Positions 1 to 7,771 of a stretch of 64,000 nt of DNA are shown here, one piece after another (position 1 is the stretch's first letter; each line of letters starts with the position of its first letter). This stretch comes from Akkermansia muciniphila (GTDB lineage: Bacteria > Verrucomicrobiota > Verrucomicrobiia > Verrucomicrobiales > Akkermansiaceae). The stretch spans positions 62,001-126,000 of the forward strand of contig CAMDCV010000001.1 of NCBI GenBank assembly GCA_945890645.1, written 5' to 3'. The notes under the pieces were generated by a model. It saw only the letters and a program-made list of their open reading frames with translations, was not told the origin of the DNA and ran no database searches. The translations under genes and the position numbers were made by a program.

Positions 1-365
1 GCACCCTCAGTGGCAGCGTTCCGAACCTAACTTATATGCCCACCGCGGACTACAATGGTTCCGATAGCTTCACCTTCAAGGTCAACGACGGCACGATCGA
101 CTCGGCGCTTGTCACGGTTTCCATCACCGTGACTGCCGTCAACGATACACCAGTCGCCATCGCCCAGAGCGTGTCCACAGACGAAGACGCTGCAGTGCCC
201 ATTACCCTTACGGGCACCGATGCGGAAAATAGTATGCTCACTTATGCCATCGTCAGTCAGCCGACAAATGGCACCCTCAGTGGCAGCGCTCCGAACCTAA
301 CTTATACGCCCACCGCGGACTACAACGGTTCCGATAGCTTCACCTTCAAGATAAACGACGGCACC
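1..365 (+). repeat. Direct DNA repeat encoding two near-identical Ig-like modules
   Basis: Bases 1-94 and 271-365 are almost identical at DNA level, differing at only a few mostly silent positions, with a 270-bp period (90 codons). The segment between them is the variable half of the module. This level of nucleotide identity suggests recent duplication or gene conversion inside the repeat protein. Confidence 0.85.
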
Positions 366-1247
366 ATCGACTCATCGGTTGCCACTGTCTCCATCAACGT
401 GGATGCCGTTAATGACACTCCGGCATTCATCACCAATCCCATCATCGCAGCCGGTGCTGCCGAAGGCATTTCCTATAGCGGCGAGACTCTTGCTGGCAGA
501 GTCAACGATAGCGATACCGGCGATACCATCACTTACACGAAAGTCAGCGGCCCCGCATGGCTTGCCGTCGCTGGGAATGGAGCTCTCTCCGGTACACCGC
601 CCGCTGGTAGCAGTGGACTGAACTCGTTTGTCGTTCGTGCGGCTGATAGTGCCTCCGCCACCGCCGATGCTACATTGGAAATAACCGTGACAGGCCTTCC
701 ATTGCCATGGATTTCTACTGACATCGGCACAGGGATGCTCGCAGGTTCTACTACATTTAATGCGGGCACCTTCACCCAAGCGGGTTCGGGAGTAATCGGT
801 GGCACCAGTGACAGACTGCGTTACACCTATCAGACGCTTACGGGCGACGGTGAAATCCGAGTTCGTATTAGTGGGTTGCAAAACACGGGTAGTGCTGCTC
901 GTGTCGGTGTGATGATTCGTGATAGTCTTGCACCTAATTCGAAAGAAATATTCATGGGAATGACCAATTCCAATGCTTACCGATGGGTTCGCCGCACTGC
1001 TACAGGAGGCAACACTTCCAGTAGCAACAGCAACAACGGCACTGTCCCTAACACTTGGGTGCGTCTGGTCCGCAGTGGCACAACTATCACTGCCTACAAG
1101 AGCACCAACGGCACCTCATGGACCACTGTCGGAAGCACGACGAATACGACCTTCTCCGCCACTTGCTATATCGGTCTAGCCGTGGGTAGCGGTAGTGTCA
1201 CTACTCTGAATACCTCCCAATTTAGTAATGTCAGCGTTACACCCTGA
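1..1247 (+). CDS. Surface/secreted tandem Ig-like (cadherin/VCBS-type) repeat protein, 3' end only
   Basis: The reading frame is open at the window edge (first full codon at base 3), so the N-terminus lies outside. About 415 residues are visible. They begin with two consecutive Ig/cadherin-like modules of about 90 residues, each carrying YTPTADYNGSDSFTFK-like and VNDTP motifs typical of VCBS/cadherin-like extracellular repeats. A third divergent module (roughly residues 140-230) resembles the putative-Ig 'SGTPP' fold. The last ~180 residues form a beta-sandwich-like domain (ARVGVMIRDS, WVRLVRSG, YIGLAVGSGS) of the DUF1349/laminin-G-like kind often found at the end of planctomycete and verrucomicrobial surface proteins. 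No membrane anchor or LPXTG is seen. Likely exported; an adhesion or polymer-binding role is inference. The stop overlaps the start of the next gene by one base (TGATG), suggesting translational coupling. Confidence 0.8.
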   Translation, partial: TLSGSVPNLTYMPTADYNGSDSFTFKVNDGTIDSALVTVSITVTAVNDTPVAIAQSVSTDEDAAVPITLTGTDAENSMLTYAIVSQPTNGTLSGSAPNLTYTPTADYNGSDSFTFKINDGTIDSSVATVSINVDAVNDTPAFITNPIIAAGAAEGISYSGETLAGRVNDSDTGDTITYTKVSGPAWLAVAGNGALSGTPPAGSSGLNSFVVRAADSASATADATLEITVTGLPLPWISTDIGTGMLAGSTTFNAGTFTQAGSGVIGGTSDRLRYTYQTLTGDGEIRVRISGLQNTGSAARVGVMIRDSLAPNSKEIFMGMTNSNAYRWVRRTATGGNTSSSNSNNGTVPNTWVRLVRSGTTITAYKSTNGTSWTTVGSTTNTTFSATCYIGLAVGSGSVTTLNTSQFSNVSVTP

Positions 1248-2101
1248 TGTCTCGTCTATTCCTAATTCTCGGGTCCTGCCTGTTGTTGGTTTGCTGCGAC
1301 AAGCAGGGCTCATCTAAAGTCAGTAATGCCTCGCCGGCATCTCCTACGCAAAGTCCGCGGCGCAGTCTTACCGCAAGAGACGCAACAGTTGATAACCCGA
1401 GGCATCTGCGCGATTTGATGGATCAAGCCGAAACTCTAGATCCCGTCGAGCGTGAAAAGACACTTGCTGCCATAGTATGGACTGCTATGGAGCTCGATCC
1501 TAAAATTGCTCACGAAGCATTTGTAAAAATGGCACCCGGCAGCTCGGAAAAAATTCGCTTGATACAGCACTATGCCAACAGCATGGCCGCGCAAAACATC
1601 GAAGAAGCCATCATATGGGCTACTGAATTTATCAACGAGACGGAAAAATCAGCAGCTCTATGTCAAATCGCTGTTAGCCTTGCTGAGACTGATCCGGAGC
1701 AAGCGGCAGACATCCTCACCGAATCTGAAATTCCCGGGCGCGACTTTGATGTCGCAGTCGTGCAGGTCATTCAGCGTTGGGCTGCTCAAGATCCCGCAGA
1801 AGTTTCGGCCTGGGTATCGATGTTTCCGCAGAGTCCCGCCCGCGAGGCGGGGATCAAAATTATTGCTGAGCGATGGCTGCCAGTCGATGCGCCCGCCGCC
1901 TTGGCATGGTTGGAAAGTTTGCAAGATACAACTCTGCGCCAAGAAACCGCGCGCGCCATGGAAGGTGTGATCCTGCAACAAACGGCAGGCACCCGCACCG
2001 CATGGCTACAACACGCCGATGCACAACTCCAAGCCGAGCTCGAACAACAACGCGATGCAGCCCTCAAGGACGTAGGTGACAACATTCGGCCAGAGGAATA
2101 G
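1247..2101 (+). CDS. Putative lipoprotein with helical W/DP-type repeats
   Basis: 284 residues. The N-terminus is a short hydrophobic signal with cysteines at positions 11, 16 and 17 followed by Asp, consistent with a lipoprotein signal although the lipobox is not canonical. After a Ser/Pro/Thr-rich linker come all-helical repeats of about 30-35 residues with pattern W-A..DP..A..W-L/V..P, e.g. RWAAQDPAEVSAW and ERWLPVDAPAALAWLES. Such repeats are common in secreted or lipid-anchored verrucomicrobial proteins of unknown function. It overlaps the upstream surface protein by one base, so the two are probably translated together and may work together at the cell surface. No enzymatic motif is visible. 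Confidence 0.7.
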   Translation: MSRLFLILGSCLLLVCCDKQGSSKVSNASPASPTQSPRRSLTARDATVDNPRHLRDLMDQAETLDPVEREKTLAAIVWTAMELDPKIAHEAFVKMAPGSSEKIRLIQHYANSMAAQNIEEAIIWATEFINETEKSAALCQIAVSLAETDPEQAADILTESEIPGRDFDVAVVQVIQRWAAQDPAEVSAWVSMFPQSPAREAGIKIIAERWLPVDAPAALAWLESLQDTTLRQETARAMEGVILQQTAGTRTAWLQHADAQLQAELEQQRDAALKDVGDNIRPEE

Positions 2102-2110
2102 CAAAATACA

Positions 2111-2135
2111 ATTCGAGTGACTCGAATCACTTTTT
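2111..2135. terminator. Hairpin terminator between convergent genes
   Basis: ATTCGAG (2111-2117) pairs with CTCGAAT (2121-2127) around a three-base loop, followed on the plus strand by CAC and five T. It lies directly after the lipoprotein stop and touches the stop codon of the convergent esterase gene. Confidence 0.55.
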
Positions 2136-3017
2136 GATCATGGGCAAGAGGTCGGTGGGCCATTTCGAGCCAGGCCCCTTTTCTATGCCATAATGAAATG
2201 CGGCATGTCCGCCACTGGGAACGATGAACAGTTGGACGGTGCCTCCTTGTTTTTTCACGGCTTCGGCGATTTCCAAGGCGAAGCTCGTGGGTGCCGTGCG
2301 GTCGTCCTCGGCAGATGCGATGAATACCGGGGGAGGATTTTTTTTCACCGCGTAGTGACTAATGGGTTTTCCGTTAGGCCATGGGCACATCAGCGCAATG
2401 AAGTCGGGACGACTCGAAAAACGTTCGACGGGATCCGTTGACTGAGTATTGCCATCGTCATAATTGCCAAGAAGGTTGAGCCCAATGTTGGCACCGGCAG
2501 AGTAGCCCTGAAAACCGACACGATTGATGCCCCACACGTTTTCCTGCTGACGGATAAGGCGAATGGCACGAGCGCAGTCCGCCATGGCATCCTCCGCTAC
2601 AGCATTTGCCCCATATCTGGTGCGGTATTTGAGTCCGATGACTACGATGCCTTGGTCATGAAAAAGTTTGACCACGTTGCCCACGTGGAGCCCCATGGCT
2701 AGATGAGAATAGCCCCCACCCGGGCAAATGAGCATAGCGGTGCGCTTTTGATCGGTTTTTTTTTCGGGCTGATAGATCCATAATTCCGGCACAGAAACGT
2801 TGCGTATGCGTTCATTCACGATTTCTTCCGCTTTCGCAGGAGTCACGAGCCCAGGAGCGTCGCCAAGCCAGAGCTTTACGATTTGCGTAGGCGTCGGCCA
2901 TGGCATTGGAGCTGGGGCAGGAGATTCCGCAGCAATGCTGAACGAGGAAATCATTGCCATCATCCCTAAATATGTTGAGCGAATCAATAATGAGAGCCTT
3001 ATACTGGTCGTGCGCAT
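2127..3017 (-). CDS. Secreted alpha/beta-hydrolase, acetylxylan esterase-like
   Basis: 296 residues from the ATG at 3017. Upstream in-frame codons exist, but this start gives a signal peptide ending near SIAAES. The fold signatures of the BD-FAE/Axe-type esterase family are present: oxyanion-hole motif CPGGGYSHLA, the nucleophile elbow GYSAGA (Ser), an acidic residue in SAEDDRTAP, and a C-terminal SGGHAAFHYG histidine. The proline-rich stretch before the core (APAPMPWPTP) and export signal suggest a periplasmic or secreted polysaccharide deacetylase/carbohydrate esterase. Substrate cannot be read from sequence. It is divergent from the unknown secreted protein at 3135. Confidence 0.8.
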   Translation of the reverse strand: MRTTSIRLSLLIRSTYLGMMAMISSFSIAAESPAPAPMPWPTPTQIVKLWLGDAPGLVTPAKAEEIVNERIRNVSVPELWIYQPEKKTDQKRTAMLICPGGGYSHLAMGLHVGNVVKLFHDQGIVVIGLKYRTRYGANAVAEDAMADCARAIRLIRQQENVWGINRVGFQGYSAGANIGLNLLGNYDDGNTQSTDPVERFSSRPDFIALMCPWPNGKPISHYAVKKNPPPVFIASAEDDRTAPTSFALEIAEAVKKQGGTVQLFIVPSGGHAAFHYGIEKGPGSKWPTDLLPMIKK

Positions 3018-3077
3018 GCGGCATAGTAACACTCTGAGGGATTCGTAAAAACTCGAAATCGCTTTATTTTCTGAGTA

Positions 3078-3086
3078 TGCTACAAT
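3078..3086 (+). promoter_or_regulatory. Extended -10 promoter element
   Basis: TGC immediately before TACAAT forms an extended -10 box about 49 bases upstream of the start at 3135. No convincing -35 is seen. It would drive the unknown secreted protein. Confidence 0.35.
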
Positions 3087-3134
3087 CCGAGTGTCATAGT
3101 GATGAGACCCAATCATCACGAAAATTCTAAAACC

Positions 3135-3761
3135 ATGAAAACGATCATAAAACTCCTCGGTATCTCAACCCTCTTCGCCATGTTTGCTCTATCCACCCAA
3201 GCTGCGATGCTTCCCGGCGCTGAGACAAAAGATTGGCCCGCCGATCCAACGAGACATGTAGTCAAAATCGAGCGAGTCGTTGCCAAGGCCGATGATGCCA
3301 AATGGATTACTACCGCAGAAAATCTTCCCGCTGATGCAGCAGCCGTGCTTGCGGCGGCACTTAAGCAGAATGAGAACGCAGTAGTAGGAGAAAAGCAGTG
3401 GTGGTATGATAAATCGGTGGGTGTGAATATTCCCTTCGCTCTCACAGGTGAGGCGGTGACATATTACTCGGATTTGGTCACTGGCTATGGAAAACAGGTG
3501 ATGAACCGCTACTCGAAACCGGGCAGTCATTTTACTTACAGCGCTTCCGTGTCACGGCATCTCGAATTTACCCTCGATGAAAAAACCTTTCAAAATGTGA
3601 CAGTCGTGACTCTGAGTATGGACTTTAGTGAAAGTTTTGCAGCAACCACGACCGAAGTCTTGACTTTTTCCAAGCAGCGAGTGGTCGTTTTCGACAAGGA
3701 TGGTAAAGCACTCCATATCAGCGGCGACGGTGAAACCGTAGCCGAATTAATGGCAATTTGA
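3135..3761 (+). CDS. Secreted protein of unknown function
   Basis: 208 residues from the ATG at 3135, chosen because it begins a clear signal peptide (MKTIIKLLGISTLFAMFALSTQA). The mature part is polar with alternating beta strands (HFTYSASVSRHLEFTL, VTVVTLSMDF, RVVVFDKDGKALHI) and no cysteines, so it is probably a small periplasmic beta-rich domain. A WW pair in EKQWWYDKSVGVNIPF is notable. I do not recognise the family. It stands alone between a divergent esterase and the sdh region. Confidence 0.6.
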   Translation: MKTIIKLLGISTLFAMFALSTQAAMLPGAETKDWPADPTRHVVKIERVVAKADDAKWITTAENLPADAAAVLAAALKQNENAVVGEKQWWYDKSVGVNIPFALTGEAVTYYSDLVTGYGKQVMNRYSKPGSHFTYSASVSRHLEFTLDEKTFQNVTVVTLSMDFSESFAATTTEVLTFSKQRVVVFDKDGKALHISGDGETVAELMAI

Positions 3762-3806
3762 TAAAGCGCACCACGCGCTAGTGAGGGTGACGGATTTGTT
3801 GGAATA

Positions 3807-3823
3807 GAATCATGGCATGATTC
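3807..3823. promoter_or_regulatory. Perfect 17-bp palindrome, candidate operator
   Basis: GAATCATG-G-CATGATTC: two perfect 8-bp arms around one base, 37 bp upstream of the short LysR-like gene and about 400 bp upstream of sdhC. No T-tract follows, so an operator is more likely than a terminator. It may be the binding site of the HTH-only protein at 3861 (inference). Confidence 0.5.
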
Positions 3824-3860
3824 GTGCTTAATGTAGCATGTTTTCACCCCTCTACTCACC

Positions 3861-4148
3861 ATGAACCGTAATATGCCAGAAATCCGCCAAGTGCTTGCAT
3901 TTGTGGCGATTGTCGATACGGGAAGTTTTACCCTTGCGGCAAAGCGTCTAAATTTGACGCAGTCAGCGATCAGCCACTCGCTTCGATCGTTAGAGGATTC
4001 GCTGAATACGCGCCTCCTTGATCGCAAAGGAAAAAATCATTGCCTTACCGCCACAGGGGAAATTTTCCTCACTCATTGTCGCGCGGTTTTGGCGGAATTG
4101 GATTGTGCGATTGACAACATGGATGCCTTGCAGAAGCGGGCAGGCTGA
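3861..4148 (+). CDS. HTH-only LysR-type DNA-binding protein
   Basis: 95 residues. It matches the N-terminal DNA-binding half of LysR-type regulators throughout: RQVLAFVAIVDTGSFTLAAKRLNLTQSAISHSLRSLEDSLNTRLLDR, then the linker helix (HCRAVLAELDCAIDNMDAL). Typical LysR proteins are about 300 residues with a substrate-binding-like effector domain; here translation stops right after the linker helix, and only 72 bp separate the stop from sdhC, so no remnant of the effector domain exists. The break at a domain boundary, intact HTH and location between a palindrome and sdhCAB argue for a functional miniature regulator rather than a random pseudogene, but decay is not excluded. Confidence 0.75.
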   Translation: MNRNMPEIRQVLAFVAIVDTGSFTLAAKRLNLTQSAISHSLRSLEDSLNTRLLDRKGKNHCLTATGEIFLTHCRAVLAELDCAIDNMDALQKRAG

Positions 4149-4206
4149 GGTTTTGCCTCAATTAAAATTATTTTTCAAAAATCGTTATTTTCTAACCTTG
4201 TCATTT

Positions 4207-4215
4207 GAGGGGAGG
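4207..4215 (+). promoter_or_regulatory. Strong Shine-Dalgarno supporting the sdhC start
   Basis: GAGGGGAGG five bases before the ATG at 4221. Such a site is exceptional in this window, where most genes lack one. It favours 4221 over the in-frame ATG at 4260, although the conserved family sequence begins only near 4260. Confidence 0.55.
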
Positions 4216-4220
4216 CGATT

Positions 4221-4940
4221 ATGTTCCTCGCGCGATACGATTTTTCGCACGTCTTTCTCATGAATGCCTCGACCTGCTCCCTTTGCGCGATTTGGAACTC
4301 CTCGATAGGAAAAAAATTATTGGTAGCCCTTACTGGCCTCGTGCTGGTGTTGTTTTTAGCGGGGCACTTGGGAGGGAACCTTCTCGTTTTTGTCAGCGAG
4401 AAAGCCTTTAATGATTATGCGAAAAGTCTTCATGAGTTATTACACGGCGCTGGTGTCTGGATCGCCCGTGTGGTTTTGCTGACCTGCTTAGTCATTCACG
4501 TGGTAGCAACAATTTCGCTGACTCGCATGAACCGCGCTGCATCACCGAAGTATGTGCACGAAAAAACAATTCAAGCCAGCCGCTCATCGCTCATTATGAT
4601 TTGGAGCGGTCTTACGATCTTGGCATTTGTGATTTTCCACATCCTTCACTTCACTGTTCGCGTCGATTCCGGACTCGCTGAAATCGCTAAAACGAATCCG
4701 CACAAAATGGTGATCGTTGGTTTTTCCAATGGTCTAGTGGTCTTGTTTTACGCCATCGCAATGACCATGCTCTGCTCGCACCTTTCTCACGGTGTGGCGT
4801 CTATCTTCCAGACGCTTGGTCTGCGCTCCAAGAAATCCGCACCGATGATCGCTTTTGTTAGTAAGGCCTATGCGCTGCTCATTTGGGTGGGTTTCCTGTC
4901 CATCCCCGTCGCCATCTACGTTTTCCAATTCGGACGCTAA
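4221..4940 (+). CDS. sdhC: Succinate dehydrogenase cytochrome b subunit
   Basis: 239 residues with about five membrane helices. SIGKKLLVALTGLVLVLFLAGHLGGNLLVF is the typical first helix of the single-subunit diheme cytochrome b558 (B-type SQR/QFR), and histidines suitable as heme ligands occur in the helices (AGHLGG, VIHVV, FHILHF, CSHLSHG). It anchors SdhA and SdhB to the inner membrane and passes electrons to quinone. Followed at 21 bp by sdhA in the order C-A-B typical of Bacteroidota, epsilon/delta-proteobacteria and Verrucomicrobiota; no sdhD is present, as expected for this type. An alternative start at 4260 would give 226 residues. Confidence 0.9.
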   Translation: MFLARYDFSHVFLMNASTCSLCAIWNSSIGKKLLVALTGLVLVLFLAGHLGGNLLVFVSEKAFNDYAKSLHELLHGAGVWIARVVLLTCLVIHVVATISLTRMNRAASPKYVHEKTIQASRSSLIMIWSGLTILAFVIFHILHFTVRVDSGLAEIAKTNPHKMVIVGFSNGLVVLFYAIAMTMLCSHLSHGVASIFQTLGLRSKKSAPMIAFVSKAYALLIWVGFLSIPVAIYVFQFGR

Positions 4941-4961
4941 TCTCTAACACTTTTTTGAACT

Positions 4962-6935
4962 ATGTCATTTGTCCTCGATAGCAAAATTCCCGCAGGTCCG
5001 CTCGATCAAAAATGGTCGAAGCATAAGATGGACTCAAAATTGATCAACCCTGCGAACAAGCGCAAATTTACGATTTTGGTGGTGGGTTCGGGTTTGGCCG
5101 GCGGTGCTGCCGCCGCCACGCTTGCAGAACTGGGCTACAAGGTGAAATGCTTTTGCTACCAAGATAGCCCGCGTCGCGCTCACTCAATCGCAGCGCAAGG
5201 TGGGATCAATGCCGCGAAAAACTACCAGAACGATGGCGACTCCGTGCGTCGTCTTTTCTATGATACCATCAAAGGCGGCGACTTCCGCTCGCGTGAGGCG
5301 AATGTCTATCGTCTCGCGGAAGTTTCCACCAACATCATCGACCAATGCGTCGCACAAGGTGTGCCATTCGCTCGTGAATACGGTGGCTTGCTCGACAACC
5401 GATCCTTTGGTGGCGCGCAGGTATCGCGGACATTTTATGCTCGTGGTCAGACCGGACAGCAGTTGTTGATCGGTTGCTATCAAGCATTGGAAAAAGAAGT
5501 GCACAAGGGCGGTGTTGAAATGCACTCCCGCACAGAAATGCTCGATGTCGTCTTAGTCGACGGTCACGCCAAGGGAATCGTCGTTCGCAATCTTGTTACG
5601 GGAAAAATTTCCTCACACGCTGGTGATGCTGTCATCATGGCGACGGGTGGTTACGGCAATGTGTTCTTCCTCTCGACCAATGCCATGGGCTGCAACGTCA
5701 CGGCTGCCTGGCGCGCCTCGCGTCGTGGTGCCTTGTTTGCGAATCCTTGCTACACGCAAATTCACCCTACCTGCATTCCGGTATCGGGCGATTACCAATC
5801 AAAATTGACACTGATGTCGGAGTCGCTTCGCAACGACGGTCGCATCTGGGTACCGAAGTCGAAAGACGTCGCCGCGAAACTCCGCAACAAACAAATTACT
5901 GCCGATCAAGTCGCCGAGGACGATCGCGATTATTTCCTCGAGCGCAAGTATCCCTCGTTTGGTAACCTATCGCCGCGCGACATTTCCTCACGCGCCGCAA
6001 AGGAATGCTGTGATGATGGTCGTGGCATCGCTTCCACAGGCTTAGGCGTCTATCTCGATTTCCGTGATGCCATCAATCGTCTTGGCGAGCCCGCGATTCG
6101 TGCTCGCTACGGCAACCTCTTCCAGATGTATGAGAAAATCGCCGGTGAGGATCCTTACAAGAATCCGATGATGATTTACCCCGCCGTGCACTACACAATG
6201 GGTGGTCTGTGGGTGGACTATAACCTCATGTCGAACGTCCCCGGCCTGCACGTGTTGGGCGAAGCAAATTTTTCCGATCACGGCGCGAACCGTCTCGGCG
6301 CCTCGGCACTGATGCAAGGACTCGCCGATGGCTACTTTGTCATTCCGACTACGATCGCCAACTACCTCGCCACACAAACGCCCGGCAAGGCCAAGGTCAC
6401 GGACGATGCTTTTAAACTCGCTGAATTAGAAACCTCCGCGCGGGTGAACAAACTCATTGGCATCAATGGCAAACGCACCGTTGATTCCTTCCACCGCGAG
6501 CTCGGCTTGCTGATGTGGGACAACTGCGGCATGGCACGCAACAAAGCGGGCTTGCAAGAAAACATCAAACGCATCCCCGAAATCCGCGAAGAGTTCTGGA
6601 ATAACGTGCGCATTCCCGGCAGTGGCGACATTGCGAACATGGAACTGGAAAAAGCTGGTCGTGTCGCTGACTTCCTCGAGTTCGCCGAAACCATGTGCTA
6701 CGATGCTCTCGAGCGCGAAGAATCTTGCGGCGGTCACTTCCGCGAAGAGCACCAAAGCCGCGCCGGTGATCCCGATGTCGATAGTGGTCTCGTCGCCCCC
6801 GGTGAAGCGAAACGCGACGATGCCAACTACGCCCACGTCTCCGCCTGGCAATACAACGAAGGCAGTGCACCAACGCTACACAAGGAGCCGCTCAATTTCG
6901 AAGAAGTCCATCTCTCGGTTCGTTCTTACAAATAA
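4962..6935 (+). CDS. sdhA: Succinate dehydrogenase/fumarate reductase flavoprotein subunit
   Basis: 657 residues. Dinucleotide-binding motif [13 protein letters not shown] near residues 40-52, the FAD-linking region [13 protein letters not shown] with the presumed covalent-FAD histidine at about residue 74, substrate-binding [10 protein letters not shown], and the [14 protein letters not shown] and [21 protein letters not shown] segments all fit the B-type SdhA family. Oxidises succinate to fumarate in the TCA cycle on the cytoplasmic face of the membrane. The first ~35 residues are a short extension before the FAD domain. Lies 21 bp after sdhC and 17 bp before sdhB; no Shine-Dalgarno precedes the start, so initiation here probably does not need one. 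Confidence 0.97.
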   Translation: MSFVLDSKIPAGPLDQKWSKHKMDSKLINPANKRKFTILVVGSGLAGGAAAATLAELGYKVKCFCYQDSPRRAHSIAAQGGINAAKNYQNDGDSVRRLFYDTIKGGDFRSREANVYRLAEVSTNIIDQCVAQGVPFAREYGGLLDNRSFGGAQVSRTFYARGQTGQQLLIGCYQALEKEVHKGGVEMHSRTEMLDVVLVDGHAKGIVVRNLVTGKISSHAGDAVIMATGGYGNVFFLSTNAMGCNVTAAWRASRRGALFANPCYTQIHPTCIPVSGDYQSKLTLMSESLRNDGRIWVPKSKDVAAKLRNKQITADQVAEDDRDYFLERKYPSFGNLSPRDISSRAAKECCDDGRGIASTGLGVYLDFRDAINRLGEPAIRARYGNLFQMYEKIAGEDPYKNPMMIYPAVHYTMGGLWVDYNLMSNVPGLHVLGEANFSDHGANRLGASALMQGLADGYFVIPTTIANYLATQTPGKAKVTDDAFKLAELETSARVNKLIGINGKRTVDSFHRELGLLMWDNCGMARNKAGLQENIKRIPEIREEFWNNVRIPGSGDIANMELEKAGRVADFLEFAETMCYDALEREESCGGHFREEHQSRAGDPDVDSGLVAPGEAKRDDANYAHVSAWQYNEGSAPTLHKEPLNFEEVHLSVRSYK

Positions 6936-6952
6936 GTCTACCCCATTTTCCT

Positions 6953-7708
6953 ATGCTCAATCTCACACTCAAAGTCTGGCGTCAAAAAACTCCTAAGGAT
7001 CAAGGGAGCATCGAAACGTATGATGCGAAAAACATTCCGGAAGAGGCCTCATTTCTGGAAATGTTAGACATCGTCAATGAGCGCATCATTCAATCCGGTG
7101 GTGAGCCGATTCATTTCGACCACGATTGCCGTGAGGGGATTTGTGGCTCCTGTTCGCTCACCATCAATGGAGTGCCGCACAGCAAAGAAAAAGGAATTAC
7201 ATCCTGCCAAGTGCACATGCGCAAGTACCGTGATGGCGATACGATCTGGATTGAGCCATTCCGTGCTAGTGCTTTTCCAGTGATTCGTGATTTGATCGTA
7301 GATCGCTCGGCGATGGATCGTATCATCGCTGCTGGTGGTTATATCGACGTCCGCACCGGTTCTGCTGTGGACGCGAACTCGCTACCGATTCCCAAGTCCG
7401 ATGCCGACTCCGCCTTCGATGCCGCCGCTTGCATTGGCTGTGGTGCTTGCATCGCAGCGTGCAAAAACTCTTCCGCGATGTTGTTCACTGCCGCGAAAGT
7501 TTCGCATCTCGGTCACTTGCCACAAGGTCAGCCCGAGCGTGATAAGCGTGTGTTGGCGATGGTGCGCCAAATGGATGCCGAAGGTTTCGGCAACTGCACC
7601 AATCAATACGAATGCGAAGCCGCTTGTCCGAAAGAGATTAGTGTCGATCACATCGCGCGCATGAATCGAGACTATGCCGTGGCATCGATCAAAGAGCAGT
7701 TGGTGTAA
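6953..7708 (+). CDS. sdhB: Succinate dehydrogenase iron-sulfur subunit
   Basis: 251 residues. The 2Fe-2S ligands are in [10 protein letters not shown] (Cys59, 64, 67) with a further cysteine after the ITSC motif. Two ferredoxin-type clusters are supplied by [13 protein letters not shown] and the C-terminal [16 protein letters not shown]. This carries electrons from SdhA flavin to the cytochrome b. Third gene of sdhCAB, with no ribosome site visible. A hairpin follows 19 bp after the stop. Confidence 0.96.
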   Translation: MLNLTLKVWRQKTPKDQGSIETYDAKNIPEEASFLEMLDIVNERIIQSGGEPIHFDHDCREGICGSCSLTINGVPHSKEKGITSCQVHMRKYRDGDTIWIEPFRASAFPVIRDLIVDRSAMDRIIAAGGYIDVRTGSAVDANSLPIPKSDADSAFDAAACIGCGACIAACKNSSAMLFTAAKVSHLGHLPQGQPERDKRVLAMVRQMDAEGFGNCTNQYECEAACPKEISVDHIARMNRDYAVASIKEQLV

Positions 7709-7727
7709 TTGTCAAGATGCTAGGGAA

Positions 7728-7755
7728 GGGGACGGAATTCAACAGATCTGTCCCC
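7728..7755. terminator. Hairpin after sdhB
   Basis: GGGGACGG (7728-7735) pairs with CTGTCCCC (7748-7755), eight pairs with one G-T wobble and a 12-base loop. It lies between the convergent sdhB and efflux operons. No strong T-tract follows, so it may act as a bidirectional stop or mRNA end stabiliser. Confidence 0.4.
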
Positions 7756-7771
7756 CAACAAATGATGCTTT

